From: Dyella sp. A6
Lineage (GTDB): Bacteria > Pseudomonadota > Gammaproteobacteria > Xanthomonadales > Rhodanobacteraceae
Assembly: GCF_036320485.1 (NCBI RefSeq)
Contig: NZ_CP132911.1
Coordinates: 558,001-622,000, forward strand
Length of the DNA stretch: 64,000 nt
Direction of reading: 5' to 3'
The position numbers and the translations under genes are program-made. The notes below the pieces were generated by a model, which searched no databases, was not told where the DNA came from, and was given only the letters and a program-made list of their open reading frames with translations. Shown here in pieces: positions 33,661-42,886 of this stretch (position 1 is the first letter of the stretch; each line of letters starts with the position of its first letter).

Positions 33661-34941
33661 TCAGGAGCCGGTTGCGTGCCCGAAGGGTGGCAGCTTCCTG
33701 GCCACGGCCAGGTTTTTCAGCCGTCCATAGCTGGGCAGGCCATCACGACCATAGGGAGGGGGCGCCTCACCCTGGATCAGGGGTGACAGGTAACGTCTGG
33801 CGGCAGCGGTGATGCCGAAGCCGTCGCGGGTCAAAAAGCTTGTCGGCATCTTCTTTTCGCGGTTTGCGATCCGGCTCAGCGGCGCCGGATCGATTTTCCA
33901 GCGGTAGGGCGCATCGGAGGTGCGCCGGATCACCGGCATCACCGCGTTCATGCCAGCCATGGCGTATTCGACCGCAGCACAGCCGACGGCATGAGCCTGG
34001 TCGGCGTCGGTCTTTGAAGCCATGTGGCGTGCCGAGCGCTGCAGGTAGTCGGGCAGTGCCCAGTGGTATTTGTAGCCGAGCTTTTCCTTCACCAGTGCCG
34101 CCAGCACGGGCGCCACGCCGCCGAGCTGGGCGTGACCGAACGCGTCGCGAGTGCCGGCATCGGCCAAGAACTGCCCCTGCGCGTTGCGAATGCCCTCGGA
34201 AGCCACCACCGTGCACCAGCCGACCCGTTCGACCGTGGCTTTTACCTTGGCCAGAAACGCTTTTTCGTCGAAGACCCGTTCCGGAAACAGGATGACGTGT
34301 GGCGGGGCATCCTGCCCCTCGCCAGCCAGTCCTGCCGCGGCGGCGATCCAGCCGGCATGCCGGCCCATGACTTCCAGAATGAATACCTTGGTCGAGGTTT
34401 CCGCCATCGAAGCCACGTCCAGGCTGGCTTCCAGTGTCGATATGGCAGTGTATTTCGCGACCGACCCGAAACCGGGGCAGCAGTCGGTGACGGCCAGATC
34501 GTTGTCCACGGTCTTGGGTACGCCGATGCAGTGGATCTCGTAGCCCATGGATTTCCCCAGCTGCGACATCTTCAGCGCGGTGTCGGCCGAGTCGTTGCCG
34601 CCGTTGTAGAGAAACCAGCGGATGTCGTGGGCGCGGAACACCTGGATCAGGCGTTCGTACTCGGCGCGGTTGTGTTCCAGCGACTTCAGCTTGTAGCGGC
34701 ACGAACCGAAAGCCCCGCCCGGCGTATGCCGCAGCGTTGCGATCGCGCTGCGGGATTCTTTCGACGTATCGATCAGGTCCTCGCGCAGGGCGCCAAGGAT
34801 GCCGTTGCGCGCCGCATACACCTTGATACCGTGTGTGCGGGCGGTTTCGATTACCCCGGCTGCGGTGGCATTGATCACGGCCGTGACGCCACCGGACTGG
34901 GCGTAGAGCAACCGGCCTCGGGAAGTGCGGCTCGTCGGCAT
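33661..34941 (-). CDS. pfp: Pyrophosphate-dependent 6-phosphofructokinase
   Basis: Pfp reversibly phosphorylates fructose 6-phosphate using PPi. The 426-residue protein has YAQSGGVTAVINA at the N-terminus, FLYNGGNDSADTALKM (Asp in GGNDS replaces the Gly of ATP-dependent enzymes), and PKTVDNDLAVTDCCPGFG with the Lys characteristic of PPi use. MGRHAGWIAAAAGLA is the sugar-phosphate site. The ATG at 34941 was chosen because the fold starts there. It is divergent from adk. Confidence 0.93.
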   Translation of the reverse strand: MPTSRTSRGRLLYAQSGGVTAVINATAAGVIETARTHGIKVYAARNGILGALREDLIDTSKESRSAIATLRHTPGGAFGSCRYKLKSLEHNRAEYERLIQVFRAHDIRWFLYNGGNDSADTALKMSQLGKSMGYEIHCIGVPKTVDNDLAVTDCCPGFGSVAKYTAISTLEASLDVASMAETSTKVFILEVMGRHAGWIAAAAGLAGEGQDAPPHVILFPERVFDEKAFLAKVKATVERVGWCTVVASEGIRNAQGQFLADAGTRDAFGHAQLGGVAPVLAALVKEKLGYKYHWALPDYLQRSARHMASKTDADQAHAVGCAAVEYAMAGMNAVMPVIRRTSDAPYRWKIDPAPLSRIANREKKMPTSFLTRDGFGITAAARRYLSPLIQGEAPPPYGRDGLPSYGRLKNLAVARKLPPFGHATGS

Positions 34942-35100
34942 GTGCAGGGCTCCGGAGTGGGTTGGAGCACAGTATGCGCGCCTTCCGTCACGCGACGAAG
35001 GTCGATGCCTCAAGGTTTGACGGGGAGGCGCCAGAGCGGCTACTTTGAAGCCCATTTTTCGAAGGAATCGGCGGGCTCGCCGCCGGTCATGTGGAGCCAT

Positions 35101-35685
35101 ATGCGACTCGTGCTACTCGGCGCGCCCGGTTCGGGCAAGGGAACCCAGGCTGCCCGCCTCAAGAGCGAACTGGCTGTGCCACATATTTCCACGGGTGACA
35201 TGCTGCGTGCCGCGGTGGCTGCGGGCACGACGCTGGGGCTGAAAGCCAAGGCCGTGATGGACGCCGGTCAGCTGGTTTCCGACGACATCCTGCTGGGCAT
35301 GCTGGAAGAGCGACTGGCCCAGCCTGATGCGTCGAACGGCTTCATTCTCGATGGTTACCCGCGGAACCTGGCCCAGGCCGATGCGCTCGACCACCTGCTG
35401 ACGCGCATCCATCAGCCGCTCGATGCGGTGGTCAAGCTGGAAGTGCCGAACGAGGTGATCGTGGGACGCTGCGAGCTTCGTTTCGAGGCCGAAGGCCGCG
35501 CCGACGACAACCCCGATACCGTACGCCGGCGGCTGGCCATCTACGCCGAGCAGACAGCGCCGGTCGCCGATTTCTACGCGCAGCGCAACATGCTGCAGAT
35601 CGTCGACGGCGTGGGCGAACTCGACGAAGTCAGTGCCCGCGTCAAGCGCGCGCTCCAGGGCGAGTCGGCTGTCGCCAACGGCTGA
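35101..35685 (+). CDS. adk: Adenylate kinase, short (LID-less) form
   Basis: Adk interconverts ATP, AMP and ADP. The 194-residue protein has the P-loop LLGAPGSGKGTQAARL at residues 4-19, HISTGDMLR, FILDGYPRNLAQAD and RADDNPDTVRRRL. Between RCELRF and RADD the usual 30-residue LID insert is replaced by a few residues, which marks the short form. The ATG at 35101 follows GTGGAG and gives the normal N-terminus. It is separated from mpl by 68 bp on the same strand. Confidence 0.95.
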   Translation: MRLVLLGAPGSGKGTQAARLKSELAVPHISTGDMLRAAVAAGTTLGLKAKAVMDAGQLVSDDILLGMLEERLAQPDASNGFILDGYPRNLAQADALDHLLTRIHQPLDAVVKLEVPNEVIVGRCELRFEAEGRADDNPDTVRRRLAIYAEQTAPVADFYAQRNMLQIVDGVGELDEVSARVKRALQGESAVANG

Positions 35686-35753
35686 CCTCCGATCCCATGC
35701 GCGCACGTTCGCCGGACGGCGCGCAACGCACAACGCAAGGAACACTCGGCTGC

Positions 35754-37127
35754 ATGCGCCTGCATATTCTCGGTATCTGCGGCACCTTCATGGGCGGCGT
35801 GGCGGCACTCGCGCGCGAGATCGGCCTACAGGTCGAAGGTTCCGACGCCAACGTCTACCCGCCCATGAGCACCCAGCTCGAGGCATTGGGCATTCGCCTG
35901 ATGGATGGTTACGCCGCCACGCACCTGCAGCCTGCCGCCGGACATGAAAAGATCGACCTGGTAGTGGTCGGCAACGCGATGACCCGCGGCAATCCGGCTG
36001 TCGAGTACATGCTCGACCAGCAGCTCCGCTATGTTTCGGGGCCGCAGTGGCTGGGCGAGACGGTGCTGGCCGGACGCGAGGTGCTGGCGGTGGCCGGCAC
36101 CCACGGCAAGACCACCACCAGCAGCCTGCTGGCGCATCTGCTGGAGAGTGCGGCGATGGTGCCGGGCTTCCTGATCGGCGGCGTACCTGGCAATTTCGGC
36201 GTTTCGGCGCGACTAGGTAGCGGCAAGTCGTTCGTCATCGAGGCGGACGAATACGACACCGCGTTCTTCGACAAGCGTTCGAAATTCGTCCACTACCGGC
36301 CGCGCATCGCCATCCTCAACAACCTCGAGTACGACCACGCGGATATTTTCCCGGACGTGGCCGCCATCCAGCGCCAGTTTCACCATCTGGTGCGTACCGT
36401 GCCGGGCAACGGCAGGCTGATCGTCAATGCGCACGACGAGCGCCTGGCCGAAGTTCTGTCCATGGGCTGCTGGACGCCGGTGGAAACCTTCGGCATCGGG
36501 CGTGGCGATTGGCAGGCCGAGCTGCTTGCTGTCGACGGTTCGGCGTTCGCCGTGCGTCGCCGGGGCGAATATCTCGGCGAAGTGCGCTGGTCGTTGCTGG
36601 GCAACCATAGCGTGATGAATGCGCTGGCCGCGCTGGCTGCGGCCGCTGCTGCCGGTGCGGATCCGCAGGCGTTGCTGCCGGCGTTCGCCGGCTTCGAGAG
36701 CGTGAAACGTCGCATGGAGCTGGTGGCCGAGGCAGCGGGCGTGCGGGTCTACGACGATTTCGCGCACCACCCGACGGCCATCGCGACCACCCTGGCAGGC
36801 TTGCGCGCGAAGGTGGGCAAGGCGCGCATCCTGGTGGCGCTGGAACCGCGCTCCAATTCGATGCGCCAGGGCGCGCATGCCGATGCGCTGGCGCCTTCGC
36901 TGGCCGATGCCGACAGGGTGATGTTTCTGCAGCGCCCTGAACTGTCCTGGGATGCCCGACGGGTTACCGATGCGCTGGACGGGCGCGGGTGCACCGAACC
37001 CAGTGTCGATGCGCTGCTGGCCGCGCTGCTGGCCGAGGCTGGCCCCGGCGACCACGTGGTATTCATGTCCAATGGTGGTTTCGAGGGAGCTCCCCGGCGA
37101 TTCGCGGAGGCGCTGCACCTGCGCTGA
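35754..37127 (+). CDS. mpl: UDP-MurNAc:L-Ala-gamma-D-Glu-meso-Dap ligase
   Basis: Mpl reattaches the recycled murein tripeptide to UDP-MurNAc. The 457 residues equal E. coli Mpl. Seen: the N-terminal MRLHILGICGTFMGGVAALA, ATP loop VAGTHGKTTTSSLLAHLL (residues about 113-130), EADEYDTAFFDKRSKFVHYR typical of Mpl rather than MurC, and YDDFAHHPTAIATTL. An AAGGA lies 13 nt upstream of the ATG, longer than ideal. It may be co-transcribed with adk. Confidence 0.95.
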   Translation: MRLHILGICGTFMGGVAALAREIGLQVEGSDANVYPPMSTQLEALGIRLMDGYAATHLQPAAGHEKIDLVVVGNAMTRGNPAVEYMLDQQLRYVSGPQWLGETVLAGREVLAVAGTHGKTTTSSLLAHLLESAAMVPGFLIGGVPGNFGVSARLGSGKSFVIEADEYDTAFFDKRSKFVHYRPRIAILNNLEYDHADIFPDVAAIQRQFHHLVRTVPGNGRLIVNAHDERLAEVLSMGCWTPVETFGIGRGDWQAELLAVDGSAFAVRRRGEYLGEVRWSLLGNHSVMNALAALAAAAAAGADPQALLPAFAGFESVKRRMELVAEAAGVRVYDDFAHHPTAIATTLAGLRAKVGKARILVALEPRSNSMRQGAHADALAPSLADADRVMFLQRPELSWDARRVTDALDGRGCTEPSVDALLAALLAEAGPGDHVVFMSNGGFEGAPRRFAEALHLR

Positions 37128-37225
37128 CCACCGCGCGGCAGGGGCATGGCATGTCGACGTGGCGGACAGTCCCAGGAATGTGCCGCACATGATCCGCTGG
37201 ACACGTGGCTGGGTACACTGGAGCC

Positions 37226-37828
37226 ATGGGCGGACGATCGACCAGCCACGAGTTGCCACTGTTTCCATTGTCCTCGGTGCTTTACCCGGGCGGGCAGTTG
37301 CAGCTGCGCATTTTCGAGCCGCGCTATCTCGACCTGGTACGCGAATGCACGCGCAACAATGGCGGCTTCGGCGTGTGCCTGATACTTCGGGGGCGCGAGG
37401 TCGGTGAACCCGCATTGCCTGCAGCGGTAGGTACCCTGGCGCGCATCACAGATTTCAGCCATGGCGCGGATGGTTTGCTGGGCATCGTTGTCGAGGGCAG
37501 CCGGCGTTTTCATGTGAACCGCACGCGTGTCCGCGCCGACGGTCAGCTGCGCGGCATGGTCGAGTGGTGGGTGGACGAACCGCAAACGCCCGTGCCTGTG
37601 GAATTCGCCTTGCTGCAGACGATCCTGGAAAGGTTGGCGGAGAGCATGGCGCCACCCTGGAAAGACGTGCCGCGCACGGCTTACGACGATGCCGGCTGGC
37701 TCGGTTTCCGCCTGGCCGAGCTGTTGCCGTTGACGGCCGAGGAGCAGCAACGCCTGCTCGAGATGACCGATCCGCTGTATCGGCTGGCCGAATTGCGCGA
37801 CATCCTGCCCCGCTTCCAGAAAGACTGA
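37226..37828 (+). CDS. Lon N-terminal (substrate-binding) domain protein
   Basis: This 200-residue protein consists of a LON/PUA-like domain only: LPLFPLSSVLYPGGQLQLRI, FEPRYLDLVRECTR, a central GTLARITDFSHGADGLLGI and a helical C-terminus (EEQQRLLEMTDPLYRLAELR). The AAA+ and protease domains of Lon are absent. Such stand-alone proteins are widespread in proteobacteria and have no established role. A -10-like TACACT at 37214-37219 predicts a transcription start at the ATG itself (leaderless). Confidence 0.87.
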   Translation: MGGRSTSHELPLFPLSSVLYPGGQLQLRIFEPRYLDLVRECTRNNGGFGVCLILRGREVGEPALPAAVGTLARITDFSHGADGLLGIVVEGSRRFHVNRTRVRADGQLRGMVEWWVDEPQTPVPVEFALLQTILERLAESMAPPWKDVPRTAYDDAGWLGFRLAELLPLTAEEQQRLLEMTDPLYRLAELRDILPRFQKD

Positions 37829-37884
37829 GGCTGTCCTGCGACGGTCCGCGTAGAGTGCGAAGATCTTCAACCGTGGATCTCGAC

Positions 37885-38703
37885 ATGCAATCCCTGTCCG
37901 GCAAGACCATGTTCATCACCGGTGCCTCCCGCGGTATCGGGCTGGCCATCGCCCTGCGCGCCGCCCGCGATGGTGCCAATGTGGTTATCGCGGCGAAAAG
38001 CGGTGTGCCGAATCCCAAACTGCCAGGCACCATCCAAAGTGCGGCCGCCCAGGTCGCGGCGGCCGGCGGTCGCGCGCTGGCGATCAAGTGCGACATCCGC
38101 GAGGAAACCCAGGTGCAGGCGGCAGTAAAGCAGGCAGTGGAACATTTCGGCGGTATCGATATCGCCGTGAACAATGCCAGTGCGATCTGGCTGGCGGGTA
38201 CGGCCGAGACACCGATGAAGCGATTCGACCTGATGCATCAGGTCAATACGCGTGGCACGTTTCTGGTCACCCAAGCCTGCCTGCCATACCTGAAGCAGGC
38301 GGCCAATCCGCATGTATTGATGCTGTCGCCGCCGCCGAACCTCGATCCGAAGTGGTTCGCGCCGCATACCGCCTACACCATCGCCAAGTACGGCATGAGC
38401 TTTTGCGTGCTGGGCATGAGTGCCGAATTCGCGTCGCTCGGGATTGCCGTGAACGCGCTTTGGCCGCGCACCGTGATCGCAACGGCAGCGATCGCGATGA
38501 TCGAGGGCGTGCGTCCGGAACAATGTCGTACGCCGGAGATCGTGGCCGATGCCGCCCACGCCTTGCTGACCCGACCCGCCAGTGGCTGCAGCGGCCGCTT
38601 CGCCATCGACGAAGAGGTTTTGCGCGAAGAGGGCGTCGAGGACTTCGATCGATATGCGGTGCAGCCGGGTACGGCTCTGCTGCCGGACCTGTTCCTGGGG
38701 TGA
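37885..38703 (+). CDS. Short-chain dehydrogenase/reductase (HSDL2-like)
   Basis: This 272-residue SDR has TMFITGASRGIGLAIALRAA (TGxxxGIG cofactor motif, residues about 10-29), VNNASAIWLAGTAETPMKRF and YTIAKYGMSF, the active-site YxxxK. The insertion after the cofactor motif and SPPPNLDPKWF resemble hydroxysteroid dehydrogenase-like protein 2, whose substrate is unsettled and probably a fatty or sterol alcohol. The first codon could also be the GTG at 37873. Confidence 0.87.
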   Translation: MQSLSGKTMFITGASRGIGLAIALRAARDGANVVIAAKSGVPNPKLPGTIQSAAAQVAAAGGRALAIKCDIREETQVQAAVKQAVEHFGGIDIAVNNASAIWLAGTAETPMKRFDLMHQVNTRGTFLVTQACLPYLKQAANPHVLMLSPPPNLDPKWFAPHTAYTIAKYGMSFCVLGMSAEFASLGIAVNALWPRTVIATAAIAMIEGVRPEQCRTPEIVADAAHALLTRPASGCSGRFAIDEEVLREEGVEDFDRYAVQPGTALLPDLFLG

Positions 38704-38983
38704 CTCGCCCCGGAGCGCCCCGCCTTCGGCGACCTGACGTACACGTTTATCGGCTGACGACAGGGCGCCGGTGGTGACCTGCCATCCCGTTCGGTAACGC
38801 CGATACGCCACAAACGTGACTGCAAACAGGTGCTTGTCGCGCTTGTGGGCATCGTGCCGGGCCACCGGTCGTTGCGCGGGCGCTGGCATGGCTGGTGTTT
38901 CGCCCGGGTGCTGGCTAGGATTTTCCGTTTCAAGGTCCGCGTTTTCAGCGACGACGCCATCCCGGCGGCGTCCGGAGCATGTC

Positions 38984-40219
38984 ATGCATTCCCAGGATTC
39001 ATCGGCGTCATCCCTGATTTCCCTCGGCAAGCGTTACTGGCTGCCTGTCTACAAACCGCGTGAGCTGGTACTCGATCACGGCAAGGGCTCGCGCGTCTGG
39101 GACACCGACGGCCGCGACTATATCGACTTCGGTGCAGGCATCGCGGTTAATGCCTTGGGGCATCAGGATCCCGACCTGCTGGCTGCGCTGACCGCCCAGG
39201 CACACAAGCTCTGGCATGCCAGCAACGTGTTCTATACCGAACCGGCGTTGCGTCTGGCCGAGGAACTGGTGCATGCGGCGCATTTCGCCGAGCGTGTGTT
39301 CCTGTGCAACTCGGGTGCTGAGGCCAACGAAGCGGCCATCAAGCTGGTGCGCAAGTGGGCGGCGGCGCAGGGCCGGGGACCGGACAAGCGCGTCATCGTC
39401 ACCTTCAGGGGTTCGTTCCATGGACGTACCCTGGCGACCGTCACGGCTACCGCGCAACCCAAGTACCAGGAAGGTTACGAGCCCCTGCCGGCCGGGTTCC
39501 GCTACCTCGATTTCAATGATGCCGACGCACTGGAAAAGGCCTTCGCCGGTGGCGACGTCGCCGCGGTGATGCTGGAGCCAGTGCAGGGCGAGGGCGGTGT
39601 GGTGCCGGCTGCGGCCGGCTTTCTGAAGCGGGTGCGTGAACTCTGCGATGCGCATGGCGCATTGCTGGTTCTGGACGAGATCCAGTGCGGCATGGGGCGT
39701 ACCGGCACGCTGTTCGCGCATGCGCACGACCATGTGACACCGGACATCGTGACCCTGGCCAAGGCCTTGGGTTGCGGCATGCCGATCGGCGCCATGCTGG
39801 CAGGGCCGAAGGTCGCGGAGGTGATGCAGTACGGAGCCCACGGCACCACCTTCGGCGGCAATCCGCTCGCCGCGGCGGTTGCGCGGGTGGCGTTGCGCAA
39901 GCTGGCATCGGCGGAAGTGCTGATGAATGTGGAGCGCCAGTCCAACGACTTGCGCGCGGGCCTGCTGCACATCAATCACGAACTGCATCTGTTCGATGAA
40001 ATCCGCGGTCGTGGCCTGATGATCGGCGCAGTGCTGGCTGCTGCCTACAAGGGGCGGGCCGGCGAGATACTGGACCATGCTGCGGCACATGGCCTGCTGG
40101 TGCTGCAGGCGGGCCCGGACGTGCTGCGCTTTGTACCGCCGCTGACCATCGATGATCGCGAAATGGCCGAAGGGCTGGAGCGTTTGCGGGCGGCGCTGGG
40201 CGCATTCACGGCGGCGTGA
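38984..40219 (+). CDS. Acetylornithine/succinylornithine aminotransferase-family protein
   Basis: This 411-residue class III PLP aminotransferase has GAGIAVNALGHQDPDLLAAL, NSGAEANEAAIKLVRKW, and the PLP Lys in IVTLAKALGCGMPIGAML. TTFGGNPLAAAVARVAL is typical of the ArgD/AstC branch. It would act in arginine biosynthesis or catabolism, and an arginase is encoded later in the window. Xanthomonadales make arginine through acetylcitrulline, so a catabolic role is plausible. CGGAG precedes the ATG. Its stop overlaps the HIT gene start. Confidence 0.85.
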   Translation: MHSQDSSASSLISLGKRYWLPVYKPRELVLDHGKGSRVWDTDGRDYIDFGAGIAVNALGHQDPDLLAALTAQAHKLWHASNVFYTEPALRLAEELVHAAHFAERVFLCNSGAEANEAAIKLVRKWAAAQGRGPDKRVIVTFRGSFHGRTLATVTATAQPKYQEGYEPLPAGFRYLDFNDADALEKAFAGGDVAAVMLEPVQGEGGVVPAAAGFLKRVRELCDAHGALLVLDEIQCGMGRTGTLFAHAHDHVTPDIVTLAKALGCGMPIGAMLAGPKVAEVMQYGAHGTTFGGNPLAAAVARVALRKLASAEVLMNVERQSNDLRAGLLHINHELHLFDEIRGRGLMIGAVLAAAYKGRAGEILDHAAAHGLLVLQAGPDVLRFVPPLTIDDREMAEGLERLRAALGAFTAA

Positions 40220-40645
40220 ACGAGCCGGTCTGCCTGTTCTGCGCGATCGCAGCCGGTGATATCCCGGCTGCGATCATTGCGGACGATGGCGATGTGCTGG
40301 CCTTCATGGACCTGCGCCAGGCCGTGGCCGGGCATGTGCTGGTGATACCGCGACGCCACCCGGGATATCCACGATCTGCAGCCCGGCGATGCGGCGGGAG
40401 TCATGTACATGGCACAGCGGGTGGCTGCGGCCATCCGCGTTGCACTGGCGCCGGATGGGCTGAGCCTGTGGCAGTCCAACGGCGAGGCGGCGGGGCAGGA
40501 GATATTCCATTTCCATCTCCACGTGCATCCGCGGCGCATCGGCGATGGGCTGATGGACGTCTATCCTGCCGGGGTGCCGATACCGTCACCGGCAGAGCGC
40601 ATCGAGGACATGGCCTCCGTCCTGCGACAGCATCTGCGTGGCTGA
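40216..40645 (+). pseudogene. HIT-family nucleotide-binding protein gene, disrupted by a single-base frameshift
   Basis: The first frame (GTG at 40216, overlapping the aminotransferase stop) encodes VCLFCAIAAGDIPAAIIADD and GHVLVIPRRH. It then runs out of the family. The rest continues one frame over as GVMYMAQRVAAAIRVALAPD, QSNGEAAGQEIFHFHLHVHP, with the histidine triad HFHLHVH intact, ending at 40645. Removing one C from the CCC at 40359-40361 restores a complete protein of about 142 residues. The downstream half shows no other decay, so a very recent mutation or a sequencing error is equally likely. Confidence 0.85.
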
Positions 40646-40699
40646 CCCGCGTGCCGTTGTTATTATCCGCAGTTCCCTGATCCGACTCTGGTTGACCCC

Positions 40700-41119
40700 A
40701 TGAAATATCTGCACACCATGGTGCGCGTGCGCGACATCGATGCCTCGCTGCGCTTCTATTGCGAGGGCCTTGGCCTGCGTGAAACGCGGCGCATGGAGAG
40801 TCCCGAAGGCAAGTTCACCTTGATCTATCTTGCGGCACCCGGCAGCCCGGAAGCCGAAGTCGAGCTCACCTACAACTGGGGCTCGACGGAGGATTACGGC
40901 AGCGCGCGCAATTTCGGTCATCTCGCATTCTGCGTCGAGGACATCTACGCGACCTGCGAGCACCTGCAGTCGATGGGCTATACCATTCACCGTCCGCCGC
41001 GCGATGGCCACATGGCGTTCGTGCGTTCGCCCGACCTGATTTCCGTCGAACTGCTGCAGGATGGAAGCCTGCCGCCCAAGGAGCCCTGGGCGTCGATGCC
41101 CAGCACCGGCACCTGGTAA
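40700..41119 (+). CDS. gloA: Lactoylglutathione lyase (glyoxalase I)
   Basis: GloA isomerises the glutathione hemithioacetal of methylglyoxal. The 139-residue vicinal-oxygen-chelate protein has the four expected metal ligands: His5 in KYLHTMVRV, Glu in EVELTYNWG, His in NFGHLAFCVED and Glu in ISVELLQ. It contains GLRETRRMESPEGKFTLIYL as in proteobacterial enzymes. It is transcribed separately from the HIT gene, with a -10-like TATTAT at 40661-40666. Confidence 0.93.
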   Translation: MKYLHTMVRVRDIDASLRFYCEGLGLRETRRMESPEGKFTLIYLAAPGSPEAEVELTYNWGSTEDYGSARNFGHLAFCVEDIYATCEHLQSMGYTIHRPPRDGHMAFVRSPDLISVELLQDGSLPPKEPWASMPSTGTW

Positions 41120-41127
41120 GCGACGAT

Positions 41128-41160
41128 GTGCGGGCGGTGCGATGGCCGCGCCGCCCGCAC
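41128..41160. terminator. Hairpin between convergent gloA and channel genes
   Basis: A perfect 10-bp GC stem (41128-41137 with 41151-41160) and 13-nt loop lies between the two stop codons. There is no T run, so its strength as a terminator is uncertain. Confidence 0.4.
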
Positions 41161-41174
41161 GCCGCCTGCCGGGC

Positions 41175-42692
41175 TCAGGAATTTCCCGTATCGCTCTTGC
41201 CGAGATAACGGTCCGCCCAGTGCCGTGTCAGTCGAGCGGCTGCTTCGCGCCCGCCGAGGCCAAATGCCAGCGCGACCGCCACGGCGATGGCGCCGAGCAG
41301 CAAGCCAAAGGCCAGGTTGACGATCGAGTCGGCGAAGCCCATCGCATGCAGGCCCATCGCGGCCACCAAGGCAAGAATCGCCACGTGTGCGATGCGTGCC
41401 AGCGTCACGCTCTGTGCGCCTCCGGTGCGGCGGATGGCGTAGGCGGCCAGTGAGGCAAGCCACTGGCCGATGGCCAGGATGACCAGGCCGAACAGGATCG
41501 AGCCCGCGAAAGCGATCAGCTGCTGCAGCAAGGCGTGTACGCCCGAGAAGCCGAGCCGGTTGGCGGCCTCCACCGCCGCGAACAGCATGATGAAGGTCAG
41601 CGCGATTCGCCCGACGACCTGCGAGGGACCCGATGTCGACAAGTCCGTCTTGGCGGTTTCGTCCGCGAGCTGTGCGTCCGTGACCTGTTGCAGTCCAAGG
41701 TGACGAGGCAGACGGTCAAAGCCGACCTGGGACAACAGTTGGCTCAGCAGGTTGGTGACGAAGCGTCCGATAAACCAGGCCAGCACCAGAATGACCGCAG
41801 CGGCCATCAGGTTCGGTATCGCGTCGAGGAACATCTGCAGCATGTTGCGGGCCGGTTGCGCAATGGCCTTGATCTGCAAGGCGTCCAGCGCGGCAATCAG
41901 GACCGGAACGATCACCAGTGCGAACGTGATCGTTCCACACAGTTGCGACGGCCGGACCGGCGGCGTGCCTTCGCCGCTGCGTGCCAGACGGTCGATGGGC
42001 GTGGAACTGAGCAGGCTCGTCACCAGGTTGCGCAACACGCGCGCAACCAGCCAGCCTATACCGCCGATCAGCAAGGCCGCGGCGATGTTCGGCAGGATGT
42101 TCAGCAGCTTTCCGACCATGTCCGACAACGGGGCTATCAGGCCTTCGATCTGCAATGCGCTGAAGATGGCCGGCATGAAAATCAGGATGATGAGCCAGAA
42201 CAGTACCTGCCCCAGGGTTTTCGACAGCGGCGCGCGGGAGCGGCCTTCGTCGCCCAGTTGCCGGTCCATGCCGGTGGCAGCCAGCGCCTTCTGCGTCAGT
42301 GCGCGAACCACCGTCGCGACCAGCCAGGCGATGCCCGCCAATGCCGCGGCCAGCAGCAGGCGAGGCAGATACAGCATGACCGTGCCGGCCAGCGTCGAAA
42401 GCGGTGCCGATACGCTATCGATATGCAGCGTGGTGAACACGCCGATCAGCACGAACAGGAAAACGATCCAGAAGACAGCCGCGGCGATCATCGGTTCGAC
42501 TTTCACCGTGCTGCCGGTATGCGCTGCGAGATGCTGGCCGAGGTGCAGCTTGCCAAGTGCCTTGCGGGTCAAGCTGCGACAGACCAGGGCGACGATCCAG
42601 CCGATGACCAGTATCGCCAGGGCGCCGAGTATGTGCGGCAGATAGCCGCCTAGAATGCCGCTCCAGTAAGCGGACCAGTTCGAAGTGTCCAT
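41175..42692 (-). CDS. Mechanosensitive ion channel-like protein with repeated conserved TM helix
   Basis: This 505-residue protein has about 10-12 membrane helices arranged as repeats of the 'conserved TM helix' unit (PF05552 type). Examples are LPHILGALAILVIGWIVALV, LPRLLLAAALAGIAWLVATV, LPNIAAALLIGGIGWLVARV and IPNLMAAAVILVLAWFIGRF. The MscS beta domain is not evident. Relatives include CmpX, proposed to modulate membrane-tension or c-di-GMP signalling. Location in the inner membrane is certain from composition; channel function is inferred from the family name. Confidence 0.82.
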   Translation of the reverse strand: MDTSNWSAYWSGILGGYLPHILGALAILVIGWIVALVCRSLTRKALGKLHLGQHLAAHTGSTVKVEPMIAAAVFWIVFLFVLIGVFTTLHIDSVSAPLSTLAGTVMLYLPRLLLAAALAGIAWLVATVVRALTQKALAATGMDRQLGDEGRSRAPLSKTLGQVLFWLIILIFMPAIFSALQIEGLIAPLSDMVGKLLNILPNIAAALLIGGIGWLVARVLRNLVTSLLSSTPIDRLARSGEGTPPVRPSQLCGTITFALVIVPVLIAALDALQIKAIAQPARNMLQMFLDAIPNLMAAAVILVLAWFIGRFVTNLLSQLLSQVGFDRLPRHLGLQQVTDAQLADETAKTDLSTSGPSQVVGRIALTFIMLFAAVEAANRLGFSGVHALLQQLIAFAGSILFGLVILAIGQWLASLAAYAIRRTGGAQSVTLARIAHVAILALVAAMGLHAMGFADSIVNLAFGLLLGAIAVAVALAFGLGGREAAARLTRHWADRYLGKSDTGNS

Positions 42693-42886
42693 GAATCCCC
42701 TCCATTTGCCGGATCCCCCTGATGCTTTCGTTCACATGGGTGAACAGCTGCAACGGGCGGCTTCCTGCCGCAGTCACGTCTAGACCATAACATGCGGGTG
42801 TGGTGGGATCATGGGGTGTTGTCCGACAGGCCGCGCAGGATGTTCGAGAAGACATCCTGCGTGGATATTCCGAGTGCGGTGGCCGA

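Noticed and set aside
38704..38983. Possible small gene before the aminotransferase
   Set aside because: The open frames have no ribosome site or recognisable sequence. The 280 bp are best left as an intergenic region.
40403..40645. Independent 80-residue HIT-like gene
   Set aside because: It has no ribosome site of its own and continues the frame broken at 40361, so it is treated as the second half of one disrupted gene.
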